NCBI GenBank assembly: GCA_010909165.1
Contig: VJWM01000108.1
Location: forward strand, 806,001 to 870,000
Direction: 5' to 3'
DNA from: Anthoceros angustus
Taxonomy: Eukaryota > Streptophyta > Anthocerotopsida > Anthocerotales > Anthocerotaceae
Length of the DNA stretch: 64,000 nucleotides
The position numbers and the translations under genes are program-made. Below are positions 1 through 10,563 of this stretch, one piece after another (position 1 is the stretch's first letter; the number at the start of each line of letters is the position of its first letter). Under the pieces are notes generated by a model. It saw only the letters and a list, made by a program, of their open reading frames with translations, was not told where the DNA came from and did not search any database.

Positions 1-2029
1 TCACGTCTATGTAGCTGCCCTTCAAGCTTGTGCATTTGCCGCCGACTTGGAATCTGGCAGGAAAGTGCACTCTGATGTGTTGCACAGTGGCATTCCTTGT
101 AACATGTTTGTGGGAAATTGCCTGGTGGACATGTATGTAAAATGTGGTGAACTGAAAGATGCCCGCCACGTTTTTGACAGCATGGCCACTAAGAACGTTG
201 TGACATGGAATGCCCTGATAGCTGGGTATGCTAAATGTGGTGAACTAAAAGATGCACGCCAGGTTTTTGACAGCATGAGCACAAAGAATGTGGTGACCTG
301 GAATGCCCTGATAGCTGGGTATGCCCAGCAAGGGCTCGGACATGAGGCCCTCGCTCTGTATGGACAGATGGAGCAGGAGGGCCTCATTTTGGCTGACCGT
401 GTTACTTTTGCATGCCTTCTGAATGCCTGCACAAACACTGGTTCCTTACAGAAGGGCAGGCAGCTGCACTCACTGATTGTTGAACGAGGACTGCTGGATG
501 ACGTATTGGTGGGCAACTGCCTGGTGGACATGTATGCAAAGTGTGGTGAACTGAAAGACGCACGCCAGGTTTTTGACAGCATGGCTACAAAGGATGTGGT
601 GACATGGACCCTATTGCTGGGTATGCACAGCAAGGACTCGGCCAAAGGGCGCTGGACAAATGGAGCAGGAGGGCCTGATTTTGGCTGACCATGTTACTTT
701 TGCTTGCTGAAGGCCTGTGCAAGCACTGGTGCCTTACAGAAGGGCAGCTGCACTCAGATTGTGTTGAAGAGGACTGCTGGATACGTTGTGTTGGGCACTG
801 CCTGGTGGACATGTATGCAAAATGTGGTGAACTGGAAGATGCACGCCAGGTTTTTGACAAACAAAGGATGTGGGACATGGAATGCCCTGATTGCTGGTAT
901 GCTGGGAGGACTTGGCCAAGAGGCGCTTGTGTATGGACAAATGGAGGAGGGCTCATTTTGGCTGACGATGTTACTTTTGCTTGCCTTCTGAAGGCCTGTG
1001 GAAGCACTGGTGCCTTACAGAAGGGCAGGCAGCTGCACTCACAGAGGACTGCTGACGTACTGGTGGGCACCTGCCTGGTGGACATGTATGCAAAATGTGG
1101 TAACTGGAGATGCACGGTTTTGACAGCAACAAAAATGGTGACATGGACCACCTGATATCTGGGTATGGTATTGTGATGAAGGTCACAAGGCACTAGCTTG
1201 TTTTGAGAGATGTTAGTTGCTGTATTCAGCCTAATTACTGCTTGCCTTTTAGTAGCATGCAGTCATGAGGACTGGTCCATGAGGGTCCTCAAGCACTTTG
1301 ATTCCATGAACAGCATGGCATCAAACCTAATTGAGCATTACATTTGCATGATTGATCTTCTTGGGCGTGCAGGCCATTTAGATGAGGCAGAGAAGATGCT
1401 GTCATGTGAGGGCCAAAATAATGTTGTGGGGTTGACGTCTTTGTTGAATGCCTGCAAAAATCACGGGATATAGAGAGGGCGATTGGTGTTTTGAAAGCAT
1501 TGTCAGACTGGACCCTCAAAGGGCTTCTGCGTATGTGCTTATGGCCAATGCCTACGCAGATGCAGGTAGATGGACCGATGTAGACAGGATTGAAACACAC
1601 AGACGGGTAGCAGGAGCTAATAAGAAACCTGCAGTGGCGACCATTGAGGTGAAAAAGCAGGTCCATAGATTTCTGGTGGGAGAAACAAGAGAGGATATTG
1701 CCCGAAAGGTAGAGAGCGCGAATGCACTTCTGAAGGAGGAAGGAGGCCACGTTCCTCACACAAGATTGGTGTTGAAGCCACTGTGTGAGAAAGGAAAGGA
1801 AGATGTGCTTTGTGGGCATGCCGAGAAACTAGCTCTGGCGTTCGGTCTCTTGAACACTCCGAGTGGAACACCTTTGGTAGTAACGAAGAATCTACGCATG
1901 TGCAGTGACTGCCACAGCTCCACGGAGATCATGTCAAGGCTTGAACAGAGACATTGTTGTAAGGGATGGGTACCGTGTGCATCGATTCGCGGCTGTTGCA
2001 GTTGTAAGGGTCGACAGAAAGACGAGTAG
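1..2029 (+). pseudogene. PPR-DYW:KP locus A, 5' end outside the window, frameshifted
   Basis: This is an organelle RNA-editing PPR gene of the PLS class, cut by the window edge. Readable pieces run in order on the plus strand: PLS repeats at 47-688 (MYAKCG S-motifs and VVTWNALIAGY P-motifs), broken repeats at 690-1155, the last repeats and E motifs at 1210-1500, and the deaminase-like domain at 1448-1960. That domain carries KPAVA in place of the PG box, GHAEKLALAFGLL as zinc/active-site motif 1, and CSDC as motif 2. A 2-base loss near 1947 (gaacagagacatt, where locus B has gaacagagagacatt) throws the last 25 residues out of frame, and the terminal GRP codons plus stop are lost. Lesions near 642, 709 and 741 are identical in locus C, so A and C are duplicates. 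As written it cannot encode a whole protein. Confidence 0.85.
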
Positions 2030-2347
2030 GCAGTGATCGGACGCCAGAGAATGTGCTTGATTAACCATGTCAAGACGTCTATGGAGGACCTGGATGGCTA
2101 ACACTGATCCTCCTCTCATCCTTAACAGGGATATTAAGAGCCGAACGAATATCTCTCCGGAGGAATTGGAGACTGATCCAATGAATTGAGCCCGAAACTA
2201 AGAAGCGTAGCTAACATGTTCGTTTCTGTCCAAAACCTGCAAACCAACCCTGTCTAGGCACTATCCTTCAGGTGGGGGTGGCATCAGGACAGCCTTCTGC
2301 CATAGTCTGTTGTCAAACTCGCATCGTCCGATAGCGAACCCTGAACG
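2030..2347. other. intergenic spacer between PPR loci A and B
   Basis: This is the 3' flank of locus A followed by the upstream region of locus B. The same sequence, with small deletions, lies between loci C and D (about 10231-10563). I see no gene here. Confidence 0.6.
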
Positions 2348-3671
2348 ATGACCACAGTATGGCAACCGGACCCGTTGTGGACCCAACAAATTGGTGTGTA
2401 CAGGGATTCTACGAGGAGCTCCTGCTCACCTCATCTTGGGAGTCACCCTGGCAAACACCAAGCCCAGGTGCAGCAGTGTAAGGAGCCCAGCACTTCCACC
2501 TGAGAATGTGGGGGGGGACGGATTTTTCCAGCGATGGTCGTCGCCAGGAGCAGGAGGAGCAGGAGCACTTGTGGCAACAATTTTTCTGGACCCTACCATG
2601 TGGTGGGACAACAGACGAGATAAGAAGAGCTGTTCGCCTGACTTCCGGCGTAAGGGGTCCGGCGAGGTGGTTAAACAACATGTTCAAGCCAGCTTGGGTT
2701 GATGAGCAGCTCGTTTCCTTGGATATGCAGATGGGTCATGGTGCCTCCTTCCAAGTCGAGCTCTCCGGATAAGCCTGAACCTGCAGGCGTGCAGGATCGG
2801 AAATGGGCGTCGTAACGGCTGGAACCGTGAGCATGTTATGTCAGCAGGGAAGCTTTCTGAGGCCGTTGGAGCCCTGGAATCTCTGGCGCAGACAGACTCT
2901 GCTATTTCAGTCTCTGTTTACACTGTGCTGAAACTGTGTACAGCTAAGAAGGATTTGGTTGTGGGGCGACGAGTTCATGATCTCACTGTCAAACTTGGGT
3001 ACGAGTCGAATGCATTTGGGAACCATATCTTGCGCATGTATGCATGTGGAGGTAGGCTGCAGGAGGCCATGGATGTGTTCACCAGGTGGGCAAACCAAAT
3101 GTGGTCTTCCATAATCGCCATGCTAAGCAGGGAAACCTAAGGAGGCCATACAACTGTACCATGAGATGCGTAGGTCAGGAGTGAAGGCGGATGGTCTTTG
3201 TAGCTTCTAAGCTTGTGCATCCGACTTGGAATCTGGCAGAAAAGTGCACTGTGATGTTGCACAGTGGCATTCCTCCTGACTTTTGTTGGCACTGCCTGGT
3301 GACATGTATGCAAAATGTGGAAATGGAAGATGCACGCCAGGTTTTTGACAGCATGCAAAAAGGATGTGGTGACATGGACGCCCTGATTGCTGGACAGCTG
3401 AACAGGCGCTTGTTGTGTATGGACAAATGGAGCAGAGGGCCTGATTTTGGCTGACATGTTGCCTTCTGAAGCCTGAAAGCACTGGTGCCTTAGACAGGCA
3501 GCTGCACTCAGATTGTGAGGACTATGCAAAATGGTGGGCAGCTGCCTGGTGACATGTATGAAAATGCACGCCAGGTTTTTGAAGCATGGCAAAGGATGTG
3601 GTGACATGGAATGCCCTGATTGCTGGGTATAGCAAGGGCTTGGACATGAGGCACTTTTTGTGTATGGACAA
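2348..3671 (+). pseudogene. PPR-DYW:KP locus B, 5' part (leader and first PLS repeats), broken
   Basis: This is the N-terminal half of locus B. A leader beginning near the ATGs at 2348 and 2359 is followed by an Arg/Ser-rich stretch (PDFRR-like, 2640) that could be an organelle transit peptide. The first PPR motifs lie at 2838-3100 (KLSEAVGALESLA; VVGRRVHDLTVKLGYES; MYACGGRLQEAMDVF). From 3080 to 3660 the repeats lose many short stretches; for example 3440-3450 reads ggctgacatgtt where other units have ggctgaccatgttac. No frame stays open across it. The 3' part from 3672 is open to the stop at 5120. The 5' half of locus D (10564-11660) is the closest copy in this window. Confidence 0.8.
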
Positions 3672-5120
3672 ATGGAGCAGGAGGGCCTCATTTTGGCTGA
3701 CCATGTTACTTTTGCCTGCCTTCTGAAGGCCTGTGCAAGTACTGGTGCCTTACAGCAGGGCAGGCAGCTGCACTCACAGATTGTCGAAAGACGACTGCTG
3801 GATAATGTAGTGTTGGGCACCTGCCTGGTGGACATGTATGCAAAATGTGGTGAACTAAAGGATGCACGCCAGGTCTTTGACAGCTTGGCCACAAAGAATG
3901 TGGTTACATGGACGGCGCTGATTGCTGGGTATGCACAGCAAGGGCTCGGCCAAGAGGCACTTGCAGTGTATGGGCAAATGGAGGAAGGAGGCCTCATTTT
4001 GGCTGACGATGTTACTTTTGCTTGCCTTCTGAAAGCCTGTGGAAGCACTGGTGCTTTACAGAAGGGCAAGCAGCTGCACTCGCACATTGTGGAAAGAGGA
4101 CTCGTGGATTACGTGGTGTTGGGCACCTGCCTGGTGGACATGTATGCAAAATGTGGTGAACTGGAAGATGCACGACGGGTTTTTGATGGCATGAAGACAA
4201 AAAATGTCGTGACATGGAATGCCCTGATATCTGGGTATGGTACTTGCGATGATGGTCAGAGAGCACTAGCTTGTTTCGAGGAGATGTTAGTTGCCGGTAT
4301 TCAGCCTGATGATGCTACTTATACTTGCCTTCTAGCAGCATGCAGTCATGGGGGACTAGTCCACGAGGGTCGCAAGCACTTTCATTCAATGGCTGATCTA
4401 CATGGCATCAAACCAACTCTTGAGCATTACACGTGCATGATTGATCTTCTTGGGCGTGCAGGCCATTTAGAGGAGGCAAAGAACATGCTTCTGTCATGTG
4501 AGGGCGAAAGTAATGTTGTGGGCTTGACGTCGTTGTTGAATGCCTGCAAAAGTCATGGGGATATAGAGAGGGCGATGTGGTGTTTCGATAGCATTGTTAG
4601 GCTGGACCCCCAGGAGGCACCCGCATATGTGCTCATGGCCACTGCCTACGCAGATGCAGGTAGGTGGACTGATGTAGACAGGATTGAAAGACAAAGAATG
4701 GTAGCAGGAGCTAATAAGAAACCTGCAGTGGCGACCATTGAGGTGAATACGCAGGTGCATAGATTTCTGGTGGGAGAAAGGAGAGAGGATATTGCGGTCA
4801 AGGTAGACAGCACAAATGCACGTCTAAAGCAGGAAGGAGGCCATGTACCTCACACAAAGTTGGTGCTGAAGCCACTGAGTGAAAACGGAAAGGAAGACGT
4901 GCTTTGTGGGCATGCTGAGAAATTAGCTCTGGCATTTGGTCTCTTGAACACTCCGAGTGGGACACCTCTGATGGTAACGAAGAATCTACGCATGTGCAGT
5001 GACTGCCATAGTTCCACGGAGATTATGTCAAGGCTTGAACAGAGAGACATTGTTGTGAGGGATGGGTACCGTGTGCATCGATTCGCCAATGGTTGTTGCA
5101 CCTGTAAGGGTCGACCATGA
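3672..5120 (+). CDS. PPR protein with DYW:KP deaminase-like domain (locus B, open C-terminal part)
   Basis: This is the longest intact DYW:KP reading frame in the window, about 482 residues from the first in-frame ATG. That ATG is probably not the true start, because repeats continue upstream in broken frames. Order: P-L-S triplets (3672-4270), a last P-L pair (ISGYGTCDDGQ; AACSHGGLVHEG), E1/E2 motifs (about 4420-4700), then KKPAVATIEV in place of the PG box. The deaminase core follows: CGHAEKLALAFGLL (H and E present), CSDCH, RDIVVRDGYRVHRF, and a CCTCKGRP end before TGA. Known: DYW domains are zinc-dependent cytidine deaminases, and the KPAxA/GRP form is associated with U-to-C editing. Inference: organelle RNA editing factor. 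All expected metal ligands are present. The 3' flank to about 6.8 kb is nearly identical to that of locus D. Confidence 0.85.
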   Translation: MEQEGLILADHVTFACLLKACASTGALQQGRQLHSQIVERRLLDNVVLGTCLVDMYAKCGELKDARQVFDSLATKNVVTWTALIAGYAQQGLGQEALAVYGQMEEGGLILADDVTFACLLKACGSTGALQKGKQLHSHIVERGLVDYVVLGTCLVDMYAKCGELEDARRVFDGMKTKNVVTWNALISGYGTCDDGQRALACFEEMLVAGIQPDDATYTCLLAACSHGGLVHEGRKHFHSMADLHGIKPTLEHYTCMIDLLGRAGHLEEAKNMLLSCEGESNVVGLTSLLNACKSHGDIERAMWCFDSIVRLDPQEAPAYVLMATAYADAGRWTDVDRIERQRMVAGANKKPAVATIEVNTQVHRFLVGERREDIAVKVDSTNARLKQEGGHVPHTKLVLKPLSENGKEDVLCGHAEKLALAFGLLNTPSGTPLMVTKNLRMCSDCHSSTEIMSRLEQRDIVVRDGYRVHRFANGCCTCKGRP

Positions 5121-5820
5121 GTATAAAAAACAACTCGCCAGTGCTCAAGTGTGAACGCCAGAGAACATTGCGTTTTCCTTTGCGAATGCTAAAGTGCACA
5201 CCGCTGTCCAAACTGAGACATGGATATGAATGACCCTTAGCAAATTCCTAAATGAAAATCAATAAAAAGCTGGCTGGGAACCTGCAAACGAGAGAAGGAC
5301 GCATGGAGGATGACTTCCTTGAAGTGTCCAAGCAGTCTGATGCTGAAGCCTCTAGCCCTTTCTTCTAGGTCGTGAGCCCTTGAAGTAGGGCCCGAATAGT
5401 GAGGGTCCTGATTAGAATGGAATGCAGACAATGGCCATAATCCAGCCGCATGTAGGCACTCCTTGCTCCTCGATGCTGTCCAGGTTGGTAGTTTCGCCCA
5501 CCGCCTCAGGAATTACTGCCTCAGCCTCTGCTGGAGCTGGTGGTTACCCGCACTACTCGGGACCCCACAGCTTACAGATGTGCTGGATCCTTGGCATCAG
5601 CGTCCCAGTCGCATCATGTGTTGTTTTCCTAGGTACGTGGTGAAAAATCGTGCATTAGGGTAGTGTGGTCTTACATACGTAGGCATCCGGCCATAGTCTA
5701 TCACTAGCCTCAACTTCCGACAGCGCGGTCCTTGAACGCTGGTTGTTAGCCTCAAGTTCGTGTTGTTAGCCTGACCTTCCGACAGCGGTCCTGGAACGCT
5801 GGTTGTCAGCCCTCGCCGAC
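5121..5820. repeat. 3' flank of locus B, duplicated at 13984-14711
   Basis: Non-coding flank that is nearly base-for-base the same as the sequence after locus D, differing by small length changes. It contains tracts such as cctcaacttccgacagcg repeated three times with small changes (5705-5820). I see no gene. It marks the two-gene block duplication. Confidence 0.75.
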
Positions 5821-6845
5821 AGCGGTCCTTGACGATGGTCACAGTATGGCAACCGGACCCGTTCTGGACCCAACAAATCGGTGTAGACCTGAATACACCA
5901 TTCTTCTAGGATTCTACCCTCTAGCCCAAAGTCTCGCTTAAATTTGTTTTTTTTTTTCGTGCAAATGTACTATTTAACCCAGAAATACCAGCCAAGTAAC
6001 ACCCCGTTTTCAAGGAGGTGGGGCAGTCAAGCAGTTAGTGACAAAAACATCACCAAACACCAGCACTAGGCCTCCAAGTAGCCCGCCGTCCATCCACGGG
6101 AAGACTCGCAGTCAGCACGTTAGACTCGCAGACTGCTGTTTATTCCAAAGAAGAGTCAACAGAATACATGAGACAAGAGCTCCCGTTCGCCTGACTTCCG
6201 GCGTAAGGGGTCCGGCGAGGTCCTGTGGTTAAACAGACTTTCTTCCTTCCTTAAGCTAAGTCTTACCACCACTACTTACAACTTACTAACTAGATCCAGT
6301 GGCTGCATGTTTCTCATGCAAGGCTTACTAGCCCACTAAAATTGAGTGTTTGGAACCTTCTTATAATATTTGAAAATAATGACTCAATCATTTTCAGGCA
6401 TATAGTGGTGTTTTGTACCTCCATTAGAATTCATTTAATAGATAATTAAAAATGAATATTCTAATTTATATATGTAATACCAAATCTACTTGAATCTCTT
6501 CTTCAATCCTTCAATCCAAACAAAACTCAAAGGCTGTTTGTTGATATTCTAACCATAGCTTCATTTGTCCCTCGTGTGTTTGCCCATATAGTGCAGAGTT
6601 TTGGGAAATTGATCGGGTATTTGCATTCCGTGTGATTTAGAGGACCCCGAAGGACCTTACATCGGAGATCATATATCAAGCGCCCTTGACGACCTTCAAA
6701 ACCTTACAATAGCAGCGCTTTTTGAAGGTGAGACAACAAAGATTATATGTTAAGCGGCCTCGAAGGGCTTGGAGAAGCATGTCACCAAGGCTTGAGTAAT
6801 CGGGGTGGAGGTACCCCATCCCATTGGTGACCGGGGCACGTACCC
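5821..6845. repeat. repeat element copy 1 (family also at 14712-15828 and 15829-17100)
   Basis: This moderately AT-rich repeat starts with the leader-like cassette gacgatggtcacagtatggc and contains gtaacaccccgttttcaagg, which resembles an LTR end read on the minus strand, and ttattcca (AATAAA on the minus strand). It ends at ccatggaactaacgaaga. Compared with the copies near 15 kb, the middle is swapped. From about 6178 to 6232 it carries a PPR 5'-end fragment (gacttccggcgtaaggggtc) in place of about 330 bp, with the joins at gagctccc and ggttaaaca. It may be a solo LTR or a non-autonomous element. No coding capacity is seen. Confidence 0.6.
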
Positions 6846-6995
6846 ATGGAACTAACGAAGAATCTACGCATGTGCAGTGACTGCCACAGTTCCACGGAGA
6901 TCATGTCAAGGCTTGAACAGAGACATTGTTGTAAGGGATGGGTACCGTGCATCGATTCGCAGCTGGTTGTTGCAGTTGTAAGGTCGACCGTGAGA
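6846..6995 (+). pseudogene. relic of a DYW:KP 3' end
   Basis: About 150 bases matching the last 50 codons of the DYW:KP domain (TKNLRMCSDCHSSTEIMSRL) are joined directly to the repeat element at a shared aacgaaga. It has the same 2-base loss at gaacagagacatt as loci A, D and G, and a missing base in the GRP codons. No PPR repeats precede it. Confidence 0.8.
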
Positions 6996-7470
6996 ATAGT
7001 GAACCACAGTGGTCAAGCGTGTACGCCAAAAAGTTTCTCTTTTGTTCTTGGGTGAAATGTTTGTGCATCCTGTCATGAGACGTGGATCAGCATCCATCCA
7101 TCATGTCTCATCACAGACAATGCAAGGCTCTTCAGAGGAGGACATGGAGCTTTTGCATTGCTGAATATTTCTGCTGAAACTTGAACCGTAACTCTCTCGG
7201 TACCCAATGAAAAACTGCCTGCAGGTCCTTCCTGGTGTGTCAACAGTGCCTCTGCATCTCCCTGTCATCTGTTTTGCAAACTCAGCCTTTCCGCGATGAA
7301 ATGGTGCGCAGTCACCATGGACTGCGTTGTCATCGTCGTTGCCTAACATCTCATGAATCTGGGCATGGTCTGCAACCATCACGTGGAGACCATCATCCTG
7401 GCGAACAGGCGCTGAACAGCCTTGTCCGGACTGCCGTGGACACAAGGTTGTGACTCCTGCTCAACAGCGG
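6996..7470. other. spacer between the DYW relic and locus C
   Basis: Starts as a PPR 3' flank (gtggtcaagcgtgtacgcca) and then becomes unique sequence. No gene, RNA or repeat was recognised. Confidence 0.5.
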
Positions 7471-10230
7471 TCCCTGAGCAGATGGCAGCAGTGGCAACCC
7501 ACTTCACCAACAAAATTGGGGTGTGTGGGGATTCTACAGGAGAGGTCACTTCAGAGCAAACAATGCAGGCTGGCAGCACTTCCACTTTTTCTGGACCCTA
7601 CCATGTGGTGGGACAACAGACGAGATAAGAAGAGCTCCCGTTCGCCTGACTTCCGGCGTAAGGGGTCCGGCGAGGTCCTGTGGTTAAACAGCATGTTAAG
7701 CCAGCTTGGGTTGATGAGCAGCTCGTTTCCTTGGATATGCAGATGGGTCATGGTGCCTCTCCTTCGAGCTCTCCGGATAAGCCTGAACCTGGAGGCGTGC
7801 AGGATCGGAAATGGGCGTCGTAACGGCTGGAACCGTGAGCATGTTATGTCAGCAGGGAAGCTTTCTGAGGCCGTTGGAGCCCTGGAATCTCTGGCGCAGA
7901 CAGACTCTATTCTCAGTCTCTGTTTACTGTGCTAAAACTGTGTACAGCTAAGAAGGATTTGGTTGTGGGGCGACGAGTTCATGATCTCACTGTCAAACTT
8001 GGGTACGAGTCGATACATGAGAACCATATCTTGCGCATGTATGCATGTGGAGGCAGCTGCAGGAGGCCATGGATGTGTTCACCAGGGTGGGAACCAGATG
8101 TTTCATGTGGTCTTCCATAATCTCTGCATATGCTAAGCATGGGAAACCTAATGAGGCCATACAACTGTACCATGAGATGCGTAGGTCAGGAGTGAAGGCG
8201 GATGCTCACGTCTTTGTAGCTGCCCTTCAAGCTTGTGCATTGCCGCCGACTTGGAATCTGGCAGAAAAGTGCACTGTGATGTGTTGCACAGTGGCATTCC
8301 TGACTTGTTTGTTGGCAACTGCCTGGTGGACATGTATGCAAAATGTGGTGAACTGAAAGATGCACGCCAGGTTTTTGACAGCATGGCCACAAAGGATGTG
8401 GTGACATGGAATGCCCTGATAGCTGGGTATGCAAAATGTGGTGAACTGAAAGATGCATAGGTTTTTGACAGCATGGCACAAAGAATGTGGTGACATGGAA
8501 TGCCCTGATAGCTGGGTATGCACAGCAAGGACTTGGCCAGAGGCGCTTGTCTGTATGGACAAATGGAGCAGGAGGGCCTCATTTTGACCATGTTACTTTT
8601 GCTTGCCTTCTGAAGGCCTGTGCAAGCACTGGTTACAGAAGGGCAGGCAGCTGCACTCACTGATTGTTGAAGAGGACTGCTGGATGACGTATTGGTGGGC
8701 AACTGCCTGGTGGACATGTATGCAAAATGTGGTGAACTGGAAGATGCACGCCAGGTTTTTGACAGCATGGCACAAAGGATGTGGTGACATGGACCCTGAT
8801 TGCTGGGTATGCACAGCAAGGACTCGGCCAAAGGGCGCTGGACAAATGGAGCAGGAGGGCCTGATTTTGGCTGACCATGTTACTTTTGCTTGCTGAAGGC
8901 CTGTGCAAGCACTGGTGCCTTACAGAAGGGCAGCTGCACTCAGATTGTGTTGAAGAGGACTGCTGGATACGTTGTGTTGGGCACTGCCTGGTGGACATGT
9001 ATGCAAAATGTGGTGAACTGGAAGATGCACGCCAGGTTTTTGACAACAAAGGATGTGGTGACATGGAATGCCCTGATTGCTGGTATGCTGGGAGGACTTG
9101 GCCAAGAGGCGCTTGTGTATGGACAAATGGAGAGGAGGCCTCATTTTGGCTGACGATGTTACTTTTGCTTGCCTTCTGAAGGCCTGTGGAAGCACTGGTG
9201 CCTTACAGAAGGGCAGGCAGCTGCACTCACAGAGGACTGCTGACGTACTGGTGGGCACCTGCCTGGTGGACATGTATGCAAAATGTGGTAACCTGGATGA
9301 TGCACGGTTTTTGACAGCTTAGCCACAAAGGATGTGGTGACATGGACCACCCTGATTTCTGGGTATGGTGATTGTGATGAAGGTCACAAGGCGCTAGCTT
9401 GTTTTGAGGAGATGATAGTTGCTGGTATTCAGCCTAACGATGCAACTTTTACTTGCCTTTTAGTAGCATGCAGTCATGAGGGACTGGTCCATGAGGGTCT
9501 CAAGCACTTCGGTTCCATGACTGAACAGCATGGCCTTAGACCTAGGATTGAACATTACATTTGCATGATTGATCTTCTTGGTCGTGCAGGCCATTTAGAC
9601 GAGGCAGAGAAGATGCTGTTGTCATGTGAGGGCCAAAGTAATGTTGTGGGGTTGACGTCTTTGTTGAATGCCTGCAAAAATCACGGGGACATAGAGAGGG
9701 CGATTGGTGTTTTGAAAGCATTGTTAGGCTGGACCCTCAAAGGGCCTGCGTATGTGCTCATGGCCAATGCCTACGCAGATGCAGGTAGGTGGACCGATGT
9801 AGACAGGATTGAAACACAGAGAAGGTAGCAGGAGCTAACAAGAAACCTGCAGTGGCGACCATTGAGGTGAATAAGCAGGTACATAGATTTCTGGTGGGAG
9901 AAAGAGAGGATATTGCCAAGGTAGAGCACGAATGCACGTCTGAAGGAGGAAGGGCACGTACCTCACACAAAGTTGGTGTTGAAGCCACTGTGTGAGAAGG
10001 AAAGGAAGATGTGCTTTGTGGGCATGCTGAAGCTAGCTCTGGCGTTCGGTCTCTTGAACACTCCGAGTGGAACACCTTTGGTAGTAACGAAGAATCTACG
10101 CATGTGCAGTGACTGCCACAGCTCCACGGAGATCATGTCAAGGCTTGAACAGAGGGACATTGTGGTAAGGGATGGGTACCGTGTGCACCGATTCGCGGCT
10201 GGCTGTTGCAGTTGTCAGGGTCGACCGTGA
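7471..10230 (+). pseudogene. PPR-DYW:KP locus C, frameshifted
   Basis: Complete in outline: leader ATG near 7471, N-terminal PPR motifs at 7830-8130, two to three PLS triplets at 8233-9330, last repeats and E motifs at 9334-9828, then the DYW:KP domain at 9840-10230. The domain ends GCCSCQGRP and TGA, and its terminal RDIVVRDGYRVHRF segment is in frame. There are at least eight frameshifts, all from short losses (for example gatgcataggtttttg at 8450, a broken Arg codon). Positions 8206-10560 align with 1-2380 (locus A) and share several of its odd deletions near 8830-8945. Its leader is shorter, with a join near 7588. It would be an organelle RNA-editing factor if the breaks are not real. Confidence 0.85.
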
Positions 10231-10563
10231 GAAAAACGACGAGGTAGGTAGTGATCAAGCGCGGACGCCAGAGAATAGTGCTTGATTAACTCCATCCCTG
10301 GCCATCAGACACATATGGAGACCTGGATGGCTAACACTGATCCTCCTCTCATCCAACAGGGATGAAGAGCCAGACAGAATATCTCTGAGGTGGAACTGAT
10401 CAATGAATTGAGCCCAACAAGAACGTGTTCTTGTTTCGTTTCTGTCCAAAACCTGCAAACCAACTCCTGGGTACCCACGGCACTATCCTTCAGGTGGGGG
10501 TCATGCACAGCAGGACAGCCTTCTGCCATAGTCTGTTATACTCATCCGATAGCGCCCTGAACG
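10231..10563. other. spacer between loci C and D
   Basis: Copy of 2030-2347 with several small deletions. No gene is seen. Confidence 0.55.
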